From Microbacterium sp. SORGH_AS_1204 (GTDB lineage: Bacteria; Actinomycetota; Actinomycetes; Actinomycetales; Microbacteriaceae): 64,000 nt of DNA. This document shows positions 26,430 through 34,977 of the stretch, piece by piece. Numbering within the stretch: position 1 is the first letter of the stretch; the number at the start of each line of letters is the position of its first letter. The stretch is from positions 3,472,001-3,536,000 of the forward strand of contig NZ_JAUTBD010000001.1 of the NCBI RefSeq assembly GCF_030818935.1, in the 5' to 3' direction. The translations under genes and the position numbers were made by a program. A model generated the notes under the pieces. The model made no database searches and was not told where the DNA came from. It saw only the letters and a program-made list of their open reading frames with translations.

Positions 26430-27131
26430 ATGCCCGAACGCTCTCCCTTCTCGTGCGTCCTGTGGGACGTCGACGGAACCCTCGTCGACGCGTCCGAGGG
26501 GATCCTCCGCCGCCTGACGACCACGCTGAACCACTTCGGGCGCACGCCGCCGACGCGCGGCGAGCTGTCGCGCTGGATCGGTCCGCCCATGTTCGAGTCG
26601 TTCCAGGTGAATGTCGGGATGACCGCCGAGCAGGCCGTCGAGGCCGTGGCGTTCTATCGCGGACTCAACAAGAGCGAGGGCTACACCGTCAGCGCGAGGC
26701 TGTATCCCGGCGTCGGCGAGCTGGTGCACGAACTGCACGCGGCCGGCGTGCCGCAGTCGACCGCGAGCTCGAAGCCGGAGGTGCAGGTCGTCGCCCTCAT
26801 GGACCACTTCGACCTCGCACCCGCCCTCGAGGCGACGGTCGGCGCGTCCCTCGACGAGCGCACCCTGAGCTCCAAGGCCGACATCGTGCGCGAAGCGCTG
26901 CGTCGGCTCGAAGCCGCCGGCGCCGACACCTCGCGTCCCGTGCTGATCGGGGATCGGCACCACGATGTCGAGGGCGGTCAGGATGCCGGGGTCCCGGTGA
27001 TCTTCGTGCGCTGGGGCTTCAGTTGGCCGCACGAGGCCGAGGGCGCCCAAGCCGCGGTCGACGACATCGACCAGCTGCGCGCCCTGCTGCTCGTCGACGA
27101 CTCCTCCGCGCACGCCACCGCCGGTGCCTGA
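26430..27131 (+). CDS. HAD-family hydrolase (phosphoglycolate phosphatase-like)
   Basis: 233 residues with all four HAD motifs: WDVDGTLVD (I, nucleophile Asp), a Ser/Thr loop at QSTASSKPE (II), the conserved Lys in SSKADIV (III) and VLIGDRHHDVEGGQDAGVP (IV). The cap is helical, as in Gph and related phosphatases. TAGCGT (26418-26423) ends six bases before the ATG, so it is probably leaderless. It overlaps the next gene by eight bases. The substrate is unproven. Confidence 0.9.
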   Translation: MPERSPFSCVLWDVDGTLVDASEGILRRLTTTLNHFGRTPPTRGELSRWIGPPMFESFQVNVGMTAEQAVEAVAFYRGLNKSEGYTVSARLYPGVGELVHELHAAGVPQSTASSKPEVQVVALMDHFDLAPALEATVGASLDERTLSSKADIVREALRRLEAAGADTSRPVLIGDRHHDVEGGQDAGVPVIFVRWGFSWPHEAEGAQAAVDDIDQLRALLLVDDSSAHATAGA

Positions 27132-28344
27132 TCTGGGGTGGGTGGTGCCGGCGGCGATCGCCCTGGCGACCGCCGCCCTCGTGTCGCTGATCGTCGTCGT
27201 CGCGGTGCGCGCGCAGCGCCGTTCGCCGCGGGCTCGCGCGGCCGCCGAGCAGGCGGTGTCGGATGCCGCCGACACCCTGCTCGCGCTCGATGATGCGGTT
27301 CGCGACCTCGATCTGGCCTTCGAAGCCGCCGACGCGGACGAAGCGACCGACGTCCCGATCGCTCTTCGGAGAGCGCGAGCGACGGCGCACCGGGCACGCG
27401 ATCGCGGATTTGGGGATGTGCTGGCCCTGGAGGACGACAGCGGAGTGGCCGCCCGCCGTCGAACGGAGGCGGCGCGCGTCCAGCAGGCGCTCGAGCTCCA
27501 GCGCGAGAGTGTCGTCTCGACTCAGTCGCAGCTGACCGACTGGGTCGCCGTCCATCGCACGCCTCAGCGGCTTCTCGCCGCCGCCCGCGCGCGACGTGAC
27601 GACCTGGTAACGGCATCCGGCGACCCCGAACCGCTTATCGCCGCCCTGCGCGCGCGTTTCGACGACGCGGACTGGGCCGATGCCGCCACGGCTGCGAGCG
27701 CCGCGACCGACGCCCTCGCCGAGGCCGACACGGCCCTCGACCGAGCGGCTGCGGACCCCACCGCCGACCACCTGCTCCGGGTGACCGCGGCCGTGAACCG
27801 GGCGGCGCGTCACCTGCGCGCCGTCGAGGATGATCACCGGGTCGCGCTGCAGGCCGCCGACAACGCCGACGCCGAGCTGGCGGCGGCGCGTAGCGAGGTC
27901 GAACAGGCCCTCGACGTGGCGACCTCCCGACCCGCTGCAGGTCGCCCCGACGCGGCGGAGCGCCTACGGGTCGCCGCCGATGCTCTCGACGCCGCCGCCA
28001 CCTCCGCGTCGCGCCGACCGCGCGCGGCGATCGCCGTCGTCGCGACGGTGCGCGAAGAACGCGACCAGCTGCTCGACGAGGCCGTCAGCGTGCGACAGCG
28101 TCTGGAGGCGGCACGCGCAGCCCTTCCGGGCACCCTGGCCTGCGCGCGCGCCGCCCTCGCCGCTGCTGACGCACGCGATGCGCCGCGCGACGAGGTCCGG
28201 CTCGCCGCTTCCGATGGTGAGAGTCGCATCGCCCTACTGCTCCGTCTCGAGCGCGCACGTCGTCACCTCGCCGAGGCCCGCGCCGCGACCGACGCTGCGG
28301 CGGCCCTGGCGGCGGCTCGGGCGGCGTGGGCCGCCGTGCGCTGA
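27124..28344 (+). CDS. Single-pass membrane protein with long coiled-coil region
   Basis: 406 residues. One N-terminal helix (VVPAAIALATAALVSLIVVV) is followed by about 370 residues of Ala/Arg/Asp/Glu-rich helix. Heptad-like runs (LQRESVVSTQSQLTDWVAVH; RLEAARAALPGTLACARAAL) suggest a cytosolic coiled coil. GTG start overlaps the end of the HAD gene. No specific family is recognised. It may be a structural or scaffold protein; no catalytic motif is visible. Confidence 0.75.
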   Translation: MPDLGWVVPAAIALATAALVSLIVVVAVRAQRRSPRARAAAEQAVSDAADTLLALDDAVRDLDLAFEAADADEATDVPIALRRARATAHRARDRGFGDVLALEDDSGVAARRRTEAARVQQALELQRESVVSTQSQLTDWVAVHRTPQRLLAAARARRDDLVTASGDPEPLIAALRARFDDADWADAATAASAATDALAEADTALDRAAADPTADHLLRVTAAVNRAARHLRAVEDDHRVALQAADNADAELAAARSEVEQALDVATSRPAAGRPDAAERLRVAADALDAAATSASRRPRAAIAVVATVREERDQLLDEAVSVRQRLEAARAALPGTLACARAALAAADARDAPRDEVRLAASDGESRIALLLRLERARRHLAEARAATDAAAALAAARAAWAAVR

Positions 28345-28501
28345 GGTCGCTCGCCGAGACGGTGGCTTCGGACCTGCTTCACCGCGACGAGGCGGATCTC
28401 ACCCGTACGGGCGCCGCACTCACGCGAGCGTTCCTCCCGCACGCGACGATCCGGCGATTCGCCGCGGCGGACGTGGTTCTCGTGCGGCAGGAGATAGGAA
28501 A

Positions 28502-28534
28502 CACCCCGGTCGACTTGCTACGTCAGCCGGGGTG
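28502..28534 (-). terminator. Terminator of the cold-shock gene
   Basis: CACCCCGG (28502-28509) pairs with CCGGGGTG (28527-28534). Read on the minus strand the hairpin is followed by TTTCC. It lies 22 bases past the csp stop. Confidence 0.65.
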
Positions 28535-28556
28535 GATCCGAAGAAATCGGAAGGCC

Positions 28557-28763
28557 TCAGAGCGGGCGTATGTTCTCCGCCTGCAGGCCCTTCGGGCCCT
28601 GGGCGACCTCGAACTCGACGCGCTGGTTCTCTTCGAGCGAGCGGTAGCCGCCCGACTGGATGGCGCTGTAGTGGGCGAAGACGTCCTGCCCGCCGTCATC
28701 CGGGGCGATGAAGCCGAAGCCCTTCTCCGAGTTGAACCACTTGACCGTGCCCTGCGTGCTCAT
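28557..28763 (-). CDS. Cold-shock protein (CspA family)
   Basis: 68 residues, one cold-shock domain. RNP1 is GFGFIAP and RNP2 is VFAHYSAI; the N-terminus [17 protein letters not shown] is canonical. It binds single-stranded RNA and DNA and acts as an RNA chaperone. Its start faces a 318 bp gap shared with the divergent GntR gene, and a TATTAC -10 candidate about 60 bases upstream would leave a structured leader, as is usual in this family. Confidence 0.97.
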   Translation of the reverse strand: MSTQGTVKWFNSEKGFGFIAPDDGGQDVFAHYSAIQSGGYRSLEENQRVEFEVAQGPKGLQAENIRPL

Positions 28764-29081
28764 CGTTCTGCCGTTTCACGCTCGAGCCGACACCGAGCGC
28801 GCCGGACTGTGCCCCCACGGTAATAGCCGGATTCATCGCGCGCACGGCACCGTGACACAAACGTTGCGCGAGACGAATCGCGATCGAGGCCCCTGAAGCC
28901 CATACGACGCCCGGGCTGAGCGAGGCTCGAAGCCCGGGCGTCGACGGATCCCCCCGGATATGTCACGCGAGGCGTGACGAGATGACAATACCGGCGTCGG
29001 GGCGCGCGCGCGACACGAAAACGAAGAATCTCGGAGGTGCATCGATGTTCTGTGCTATCCGCACGTCGTAAAATCCGGCTG
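28764..29081. other. Divergent intergenic region (csp leader, orphan hairpin, GntR promoter)
   Basis: No protein gene is visible. It holds the presumed csp promoter and leader, a perfect 13 bp stem hairpin at 28905-28943, and the -10 TAAAAT (29069-29074) seven bases before the gntR start codon. Confidence 0.6.
28905..28943. repeat. Perfect 13 bp stem hairpin between divergent genes
   Basis: CGACGCCCGGGCT (28905-28917) pairs with AGCCCGGGCGTCG (28931-28943). The loop contains GAGC-GAG-GCTC and can extend the stem. It resembles a terminator, yet no gene ends nearby on either strand. Confidence 0.7.
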
Positions 29082-29690
29082 ATGGATGGTCGCCGCCGCG
29101 CCTCGGCTCTTGTCGACGAGGCTTATCGCTCCCTCGGCGAGGCCATCGTCGACGGCCGCTTGCGGGCCGGCGATCGCCTGCGCGACGTCGAACTCGCCGA
29201 TCTCATGGGCATCTCCCGAACGCCGGTGCGCGAAGCACTCCAGAAGCTGGAGCGAATCGGGCTCGTCGAGGTCGCGGCGAACAGGTACACGCGGGTCTCG
29301 GCGCTCTCGGACCGAGCCCGCACCGACATGCGCGAATACGCCGCCCACACGATCGCGGGTGCCCTGCGCGTGGCGGTCCCCCGCTGTACCGACGACGAGA
29401 TCGCCACCCTGCTCGACCTCGTCGACCGCATGCGTGACGCGGACTCCTCGCGCGCCTACGTCAGCGCCGTCCTCGCGTTCTACGCTCACGCGGCGGCCAG
29501 TTCGCGCAATGTCGTCTTCGGTCGGGCACTGGAGCAGACCGACCTGGTGCTCAGACGCAACCTCGACGGGTGGGAGAGCATCGCCGACGAGACCCGCGAA
29601 ACGCTCTTCCGGCATCTCCGTGCCCAGATCGCGGCGCGTGATACCAATGGCGCCACGTGGACCTTCCTCGCCCTGCATGGTTTCGCGTGA
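29082..29690 (+). CDS. GntR-family regulator (FadR-like)
   Basis: 202 residues. The N-terminal winged helix (about 10-70) has the GntR signature DVELADLMGISRTPVREALQ followed by KLERIGLVEVAANRYTRVS. The C-terminal part is an FCD-like helical effector domain. TAAAAT (29069-29074) ends seven bases before the ATG at 29082, so this start and a leaderless transcript are preferred to the ATG at 29037. No obvious target operon is adjacent. The ligand is unknown. Confidence 0.88.
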   Translation: MDGRRRASALVDEAYRSLGEAIVDGRLRAGDRLRDVELADLMGISRTPVREALQKLERIGLVEVAANRYTRVSALSDRARTDMREYAAHTIAGALRVAVPRCTDDEIATLLDLVDRMRDADSSRAYVSAVLAFYAHAAASSRNVVFGRALEQTDLVLRRNLDGWESIADETRETLFRHLRAQIAARDTNGATWTFLALHGFA

Positions 29691-29738
29691 CCGCACAAGT
29701 CCGGCGAGCGCCCGGCCGCGCGCCGCTAGCGTGACGGC

Positions 29739-30167
29739 ATGCCCCACATCGAGCTGCGCGACCTGCACGACGACGACCGGGATACGGCCTTCTCGGCCGC
29801 CCGCGCGAGTGGATCGGCCTGGCCCCGCGCCGCGTTCGACGATCGCCCCTCATTCGACGCCTGGGCAGCGCGTGCCGACGTGGTCGCGCAAGCGATCGTC
29901 GAGGATGCCGCCGTGGTCGGCGTCGCCGCCGCGATGGACGTGGAGGGCGACCGCGAGATCCTGCTCGCCGTCTCGCCGAACGCCGACGCGGATGCGCCGA
30001 CCGAGGCCCTGCGCCTGCTGACCGCACGCGAGGCGGAGCGACCGCTGTACGCCTGCGTGGCCGCGAGCGATCACCCAGCGCACGACGTGCTCGCCCGCAT
30101 CGGGTTCGTCGAGCACGCACGCGACGGCGCCGACGTGGTCTACGTGCTGCCTCCGACGCTGGAGTGA
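29739..30167 (+). CDS. GNAT-like acetyltransferase domain protein
   Basis: 142 residues. The C-terminal half follows the GNAT pattern: VVGVAAAMDVEGDREILLAV for strands 4-5, YACVAASDHPAHDVLARIGF for the helix-strand near the CoA site, and a final strand. The acetyl-CoA loop (Q/RxxGxG/A) is not well preserved, so activity is uncertain. TAGCGT at 29727-29732 ends six bases before the ATG (leaderless). The next gene is convergent. Confidence 0.6.
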   Translation: MPHIELRDLHDDDRDTAFSAARASGSAWPRAAFDDRPSFDAWAARADVVAQAIVEDAAVVGVAAAMDVEGDREILLAVSPNADADAPTEALRLLTAREAERPLYACVAASDHPAHDVLARIGFVEHARDGADVVYVLPPTLE

Positions 30168-30180
30168 CCGTCACCACACG

Positions 30181-31056
30181 TCAGGCCAGCCGCTTCGCCG
30201 CCTTCCTCACCTTCTTCAGCGCCTTCGGCACACGTCGGATGTGCTCCTCCGCGCGCTCGTCAGCACGTGCCGCGACGGCATCGTACGGACCGGTGTCCTC
30301 CTGAGCGGTGAAAGCTCGACGGTGCATCTCTCGGGCGCGCTCTGCGAGCAGTACGTCGTCGCGGTGCTCGCCGAGGAGCTTGTGAACCCTTTTAGCGGCT
30401 CGACCGAGGCGCCGGGCGTCGGTACCGAACACGTCCGCGTCGGCACGGTCGACGGCCTCGGCGAAATACCGCAGACGGCGGGCGGCCTTTCGCACGTCGT
30501 GCAGGCGTTCCAACGAGCCGTCGTTGCGCCGCGCGGCGCGTGCGACACGGTCAGCCTCTCGAAGCAGCAGGCGACGGAACACCTTCTTCGCCTTGGCGTC
30601 GTCGTGATCGACTTCGAGGCGCAGTCCTGCTTCACGCAGGGCCTGCGTCCGGGCACGCGCTGCCTCCGAGTCGTGCGCCTCCACGATACGTTCGTGCAGG
30701 TGGCGGTATGCCGCCCGTTCGTCGCCCACGAGACGCCGACGGGCATCGGCATCGTCGGCGCCGCATTCCGCGAGAGTGCTCTCGGCACGATCCGCCCGCA
30801 CCTCGGCGTCGCGCGCGTCACCGAGAAGGTGACCCCAGTCCTTCATCGCCGCGCGCAGGGCACGGGTCTCGGACGACGGGGCGATACGGCGCAGCACGGC
30901 GAGCGCGCTTCCAAGTCGCCGGACGGCCATGCGGTGCTGGTGCAGGCCGTCGGGCTCGTCGGCAAGGGCGGCTGCCTCGCTGGACTCGACGTCGGCCGAG
31001 GCGGTCTGGACGATCCGACGGGCGAGCGTCTGTGCGGAGAGGGTGTCACGTGACAT
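30181..31056 (-). CDS. CHAD-domain protein
   Basis: 291 residues, one CHAD domain (conserved histidine alpha-helical domain). The two conserved basic helices are clear: LHQHRMAVRRLGSALAVLRR (N-terminal half) and LHDVRKAARRLRYFAEAVDR (C-terminal half). These histidine/arginine surfaces are known to bind inorganic polyphosphate. There is no fused CYTH domain and no polyphosphate enzyme nearby. It ends in a Lys/Arg-rich tail (RVPKALKKVRKAAKRLA). Confidence 0.9.
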   Translation of the reverse strand: MSRDTLSAQTLARRIVQTASADVESSEAAALADEPDGLHQHRMAVRRLGSALAVLRRIAPSSETRALRAAMKDWGHLLGDARDAEVRADRAESTLAECGADDADARRRLVGDERAAYRHLHERIVEAHDSEAARARTQALREAGLRLEVDHDDAKAKKVFRRLLLREADRVARAARRNDGSLERLHDVRKAARRLRYFAEAVDRADADVFGTDARRLGRAAKRVHKLLGEHRDDVLLAERAREMHRRAFTAQEDTGPYDAVAARADERAEEHIRRVPKALKKVRKAAKRLA

Positions 31057-31116
31057 CCGCCCACGGTAGGAGATCGGATGCCATCAGGGGCCCGGGTTGA
31101 CGGTCGCAGAAACGCC

Positions 31117-31155
31117 GAAAGGCCCGGGGCGCGGTCCCACCGCCCCGGGCCTTTC
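31117..31155 (-). terminator. Strong terminator after the GlsB/YeaQ gene
   Basis: A perfect 15 bp stem, GAAAGGCCCGGGGCG (31117-31131) with CGCCCCGGGCCTTTC (31141-31155), and a 9-base loop. It lies 11 bases past the stop of the minus-strand gene. Confidence 0.9.
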
Positions 31156-31166
31156 ACAGATGGTCG

Positions 31167-31436
31167 TCAGCGTGCGGCGCCGCGGCGGCCGACGATGAAG
31201 CCGTAGATCAGAAGGACGATGATCGAACCGCCGATGGCGAGGAGCCACGTCTGAATGGAGAAGAAGTCCTCGAGAGGCGCGTTGAAGAGAACCGAGCCGA
31301 GGAACCCGCCCAGCAGCGCACCCACGACACCGAGCAGGAGCGTGATGAGCCAACCGCCGCCCTGCTTACCGGGGAGGATCAGCTTGGCGATGGCGCCGGC
31401 GATGAGGCCGAGGAGAAGAAATCCGAAGAATCCCAT
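31167..31436 (-). CDS. GlsB/YeaQ/YmgE family stress-response membrane protein
   Basis: 89 residues with three helices and family glycines: FLLLGLIAGAIAKLILPGKQ, GGGWLITLLLGVVGALLGGF, WLLAIGGSIIVLLIYGFIVG. The start at 31436 has AAAGGA seven bases upstream, and in-frame codons farther upstream do not look like protein. These small proteins are induced by general stress; their mechanism is unknown. Confidence 0.93.
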   Translation of the reverse strand: MGFFGFLLLGLIAGAIAKLILPGKQGGGWLITLLLGVVGALLGGFLGSVLFNAPLEDFFSIQTWLLAIGGSIIVLLIYGFIVGRRGAAR

Positions 31437-31696
31437 TGTTGTTCCTTTCGCGAGTGTGAACCGATGCCCGCTCGAGGCGAGGCGCTCGTTGCATCCAGCT
31501 TCCTCCCAGAAAGCACATCTCGGAGGTGGGTTGCGTACGGCCTCGATTTCTGTCTGAGGCACGCGTGACTCGCTCCACTACGCGTTGAGTCGCCGGTTCG
31601 CCGACCGGCGAGCGGACCGTCCCGGGCCCGAGAGGTCGATTCCTGCGTATGTTCTGGAATTCGTCAAGGTCCCGGTGAGATATCGAAAATGCTCGC

Positions 31697-31702
31697 TATA
31701 AT
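31697..31702 (+). promoter_or_regulatory. -10 element of lsr2
   Basis: A perfect TATAAT 37 bases before the lsr2 start codon, in a locally AT-rich stretch. No obvious -35. GGGAGGGGAG ahead of the ATG at 31740 is a good ribosome binding site. Confidence 0.65.
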
Positions 31703-31739
31703 CGTCCGCGTGTGGGGGCACAAATGGGAGGGGAGTGCG

Positions 31740-32087
31740 ATGGCACTCGAGCAAGTTTTTCGGCGTCTCGATGACTTGGACGGATCGGAACTCGATCTGG
31801 ATTCCACCCCGGTGTCGTTCGCCCTCGAGGGAGTCCAATACTCCATCGATCTGACGCGGACGAACGCCGACAAACTCCGTGAGGCTTTGGCTCCGTTCAT
31901 CGCCGCGGCGCGCACGGAGGGCTTGGAACAGGCCCGTCATCTGACGCGGTCGCAACGCACGATGAAGCGGCGTGCGATCCGCGAATGGGCACGCGAGAAC
32001 AACCTCGAGGTGTCCGATCGTGGTCGCATCAGCGACGCCGTCCTCGACGCGTACGCGTCGCAGGGTGCGCATCGCACGCGCTCCTGA
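31740..32087 (+). CDS. lsr2: Lsr2-family nucleoid-associated protein
   Basis: 115 residues. The N-terminal oligomerisation domain reads LDDLDGSELDLDSTPVSFAL and VQYSIDLTRTNADKLREALA. The C-terminal DNA-binding domain has IREWARENNLEVSDRGRISD, with the AT-hook-like RGR that enters the minor groove of AT-rich DNA. Lsr2 silences horizontally acquired, AT-rich genes. Its position next to the island that begins about 32,411 may be chance, but the island's low-GC genes (45,360-46,900) are the kind of target it silences. Confidence 0.93.
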   Translation: MALEQVFRRLDDLDGSELDLDSTPVSFALEGVQYSIDLTRTNADKLREALAPFIAAARTEGLEQARHLTRSQRTMKRRAIREWARENNLEVSDRGRISDAVLDAYASQGAHRTRS

Positions 32088-32166
32088 GCAACCCGAACGT
32101 CGATTCCCCCGGATCGTCTGGACACGTGGTCCACTCGGAGCCTCCTCGGAGGAGATCGCGGACGGA

Positions 32167-32193
32167 GCCGCCCACGCGCTGAGCGTGGGCGGC
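32167..32193 (+). terminator. Terminator of lsr2
   Basis: GCCGCCCACGC (32167-32177) pairs perfectly with GCGTGGGCGGC (32183-32193) around a 5-base loop, 79 bases after the lsr2 stop. Confidence 0.75.
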
Positions 32194-32373
32194 CGTCCCG
32201 AACCGGCCGGCTTGCACGTCGTCTTCGTCCCGTCGCGCGCCTCGCCGCGGGATGCGAAGGCCCGGCTCCCGGCGTGCTCACCAGGACGTTCGCGCTGTCC
32301 GCGGCACGCGAAGCTTCCGGCGGCGTGGGCCCCACCCCGCACGGGTTCGAAGCCCTCCCGCTCCCGCAGACAA

Positions 32374-32410
32374 CGAAGAAGGCCCCGGGATGAACCCGGG
32401 GCCTTCTTCG
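32374..32410. terminator. Strong bidirectional terminator
   Basis: CGAAGAAGGCCCCGGG (32374-32389) pairs perfectly with CCCGGGGCCTTCTTCG (32395-32410), 16 bp stem with a 5-base loop, followed by TTCTG. It separates the chromosomal genes from the accessory region. Confidence 0.85.
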
Positions 32411-32414
32411 TTCT

Positions 32415-32822
32415 GTGCGCCTCCTGCGCTCCTACTGCAATCGAGAGCGCCAGACCGCCCATCTGGCAAAACTACGCGCGCAGGCAGTCACAGGGCGCGT
32501 CTCGAGAGATCGATCGTCCATTCCGGCATGCACCCCAGCACCGAAGCGGCTCAGCGCAGAGGCGAACGCTGCCATCATCGCTGACTACGCGGCAAAGATG
32601 CCAGTTCGGGCTATCGCTCGGAAGCACGGCGTCAACGAGGGCACGGTGCACCACCGCCTCAAGCGAGCAGGCGTCACGAAACGTCCGTATGCGATTCAAC
32701 CGAACACGATTGAAGAAATACTGCGGCTTCATGCCAAGGGACGTACGAACGTCGCAATCGCCCACTCGGTCGGCGTTTCGGAGTCGTCGGTCCACAACGT
32801 GCTGAAGAAGCACGCTTCGTAG
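32415..32822 (+). CDS. Small protein with two resolvase-type helix-turn-helix motifs
   Basis: 135 residues from a GTG; the start is uncertain. Two HTH segments resemble the Hin/resolvase C-terminal type: PVRAIARKHGVNEGTVHHRL (about 62-81) and TNVAIAHSVGVSESSVHNVL (about 109-128). No catalytic serine recombinase domain precedes them. It may be a stand-alone regulator or the remnant of a recombinase. It is the first gene of the accessory region. Confidence 0.6.
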   Translation: MRLLRSYCNRERQTAHLAKLRAQAVTGRVSRDRSSIPACTPAPKRLSAEANAAIIADYAAKMPVRAIARKHGVNEGTVHHRLKRAGVTKRPYAIQPNTIEEILRLHAKGRTNVAIAHSVGVSESSVHNVLKKHAS

Positions 32823-32895
32823 CTGCAGGGGCTTGCGGAGCTCACAGCGCAAGCCCGGGCGGCGTTCGGCGCGTCGCCAGACGATGATAAGGGGC

Positions 32896-33945
32896 ATGGA
32901 CCAGGCACCACATACCACCGTCATCGCCTGTGACGAGTCTGGTTCCGAGGGCGACAATCTGCTCGACGCTCTCGATCCAGTCTTCGTGCTGGCGAGCACC
33001 AATCTAAGCCTCGGCGACGCGGAGGCATTCATGGATCGACTCCGACGCGACATGCCGACCCAAGCGCCAGAGTTCAAGTCGAAGATCGCACTACGCGAGA
33101 GACACAGACCAGCGCTCCTCAGTGCCCTCGAGACCCTGAGTGACGCCGGGAATATCCACCTGGTGGACAAGACCTACTTTGTGACCGCGAAGCTCGTTGA
33201 CGTTCTGCTCGGAGGCGACTTGGTCGATGTCGGCCTGCATGGCCGCGCACGCGCCGACCACCTTGCAAACAACGCTGCAGCGGCGATCGGCCCTCAGACA
33301 TGGGTCAACCTGCTCAGATCGTTTGCGACGCTTCTACGGGGCCACCGACGCACGGGGAGGGAACGGCCCGCGCCTGACACGTTCTTCGCTGCCCTACGAG
33401 ATGCACGCACGAGTTGCCAGGACGGAACGACCGGCAGGATGCTTCATCGCATGTGGGCTCGACGTGACATCGTCAGCGAACTGGCCGCCGCACCCACCTC
33501 AGCAATGAGAGAGATCGACCCGATGTGGCCCTCATTGGTGGCGGTCGCCCAGGCGTGGACGATCCGCCTCGACGATGTGCCGCTTGAGTTCGTGGCCGAC
33601 GATTACGGCAGTATCGGCCCGGACTCCGTTGGCGAACTTATATCGGCTGCCGCACGCCCGTTCCCGGTACATGGGTTTTGGCATCCCGGAGCAGAGTTAC
33701 GTGGCGTCAATTTCGTCGACTCGCGAAGTGACGCACGCGTACAGGTCGCCGACATAATCGCCGGCGTCGGCGGAGCGATCTCAAGACTGGCGTTCGCCGG
33801 AGTGCTTGACGACCCGCTGCAAGTACACGCCCATCCGCTCCTAGACGCGAATGTGATGTGCGCTACCGGCTCGCCCATCGACGCGCTATCCGAACGCCGA
33901 GAATCCCCGTACTTGGAACAGTACCTACGCCGGAGGAGACGCTAG
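32896..33945 (+). CDS. DUF3800 family protein
   Basis: 349 residues. The N-terminal strand IACDESGSEG and the C-terminal DSRSDARVQVADIIAGVGGA carry the acidic residues of the RNase H-like DUF3800 fold. The family is common in defence islands and mobile elements, and its substrate is not established. The ATG at 32896 has AAGGGG just upstream and begins the conserved part. Confidence 0.75.
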   Translation: MDQAPHTTVIACDESGSEGDNLLDALDPVFVLASTNLSLGDAEAFMDRLRRDMPTQAPEFKSKIALRERHRPALLSALETLSDAGNIHLVDKTYFVTAKLVDVLLGGDLVDVGLHGRARADHLANNAAAAIGPQTWVNLLRSFATLLRGHRRTGRERPAPDTFFAALRDARTSCQDGTTGRMLHRMWARRDIVSELAAAPTSAMREIDPMWPSLVAVAQAWTIRLDDVPLEFVADDYGSIGPDSVGELISAAARPFPVHGFWHPGAELRGVNFVDSRSDARVQVADIIAGVGGAISRLAFAGVLDDPLQVHAHPLLDANVMCATGSPIDALSERRESPYLEQYLRRRRR

Positions 33946-34043
33946 TGAAAGTCACGACTCACGGCGGAAATCCCAGAGGCACAACGAAAATTCCGCTGTC
34001 ACGCGAGCATCGCCGCGGATGCTCGGGCGGTCTCCAAGCTGAC

Positions 34044-34250
34044 CTATTCGTCGACTTCAACGATCGCGTACTCGGGATCTTCCTCGCCGTCTTGCGGGTA
34101 GTCACCGGGGTTAGAAAGGTGGAGCACTTCAGCGCCGGTGCGGAAGTTGTTGAGCTGGTCGGCAGCGTAGGCCTCAGCTTGGGCCTCCGTTTCAAAGATG
34201 GCGTCCTCGTCATCGAAGCCGTCGTCAGCCCATTGAACCTTAAAGCCCAC
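34044..34250 (-). CDS. Small acidic hypothetical protein
   Basis: 68 residues, strongly acidic (YPQDGEEDPEYAIVEVDE at the end). GTG start with GGAGGG four bases upstream. FETEAQAEAYAADQLNN resembles short proteins with a modified residue-frequency pattern common in mobile elements; no family is recognised. Confidence 0.55.
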   Translation of the reverse strand: MGFKVQWADDGFDDEDAIFETEAQAEAYAADQLNNFRTGAEVLHLSNPGDYPQDGEEDPEYAIVEVDE

Positions 34251-34572
34251 GATGCCCTCCAGTCCTCACGCGCTGCCCTCTCCAGGTGAATGTAAGGCCG
34301 CAGGACGGGCCACCGCAACTGGCTGCCTTCCACACACGCTAAGCGGATCATGCTGCGAATGCACCTTGTTCACTCCGGATCCGACACGCCGGTGAGCCCA
34401 ACCTGACAGGCACCATGATCTGCGCTGTGGACGGCTCGACATCGGAGCCGACCAAAGAGCGCAGGTGCGTCCGCGTGGCCTTTCGCACGAGCCTAGTCTC
34501 GTAGCTTGGACAGCACGATGGTCCCTGCTACTGCAGCGACGGCTCGCCAATCGCCAGAAAACCAGCGCTCGG
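34251..34572. other. 322 bp without a recognisable gene
   Basis: Frames on both strands are short, lack ribosome binding sites and look like noise. No clear hairpin or repeat was seen. Confidence 0.5.
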
Positions 34573-34887
34573 CTACAGCCGGTCGATCCAGGTGTCCTCG
34601 TCGCGGTCCGCCCAGGAGTTGCCCGTGTTTGCATGGTGCGCGCGAGACGCGTGCCCCCTCAGCATGTGGATGAGTACGTTCGCCTTGTCTGCCCCAAGCT
34701 GCGTGACTGAGGAGATCTGCACGCCGGTGAGCTCAGCCACCATGTCGAACTGTGCACGAGCGGTCCCCACGCCGATCTTCGCGAAGAGGTCGCGGATCGT
34801 CTCGCGCTGAATGGGGGTCATCGGAGCCGGCGTTGCTGTATCGCTCTGGCGCGCCGGGTCATGAAGGTCAAACAGTCCGTCTCCCAT
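34573..34887 (-). CDS. Hypothetical protein with helical C-terminal domain
   Basis: 104 residues starting MGDGLFDLHDPARQ. The body, MTPIQRETIRDLFAKIGVGT followed by FDMVAELTGVQISSVTQLGA, resembles short helical domains found at the ends of phage recombination and mobile-element proteins, but no confident family can be given. It diverges from the PGN_0703-like nuclease gene with only 90 bases between their starts. Confidence 0.55.
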   Translation of the reverse strand: MGDGLFDLHDPARQSDTATPAPMTPIQRETIRDLFAKIGVGTARAQFDMVAELTGVQISSVTQLGADKANVLIHMLRGHASRAHHANTGNSWADRDEDTWIDRL

Positions 34888-34977
34888 ACATCCATCCTGC
34901 CCCGCATCCCGCGAGGTGACTGACGCCGCCCTTCCGTCACTGGACGTTCGGCCAGGACCGCGATGTAGCGTGGAAGG

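Larger units (their letters stand above)
32088..32414. other. Non-coding gap holding two terminators; probable left edge of the island
   Basis: No gene is seen in these 327 bases. Hairpins lie at 32167-32193 and 32374-32410. Gene content changes from chromosomal to accessory to the right of the second hairpin. Confidence 0.55.
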
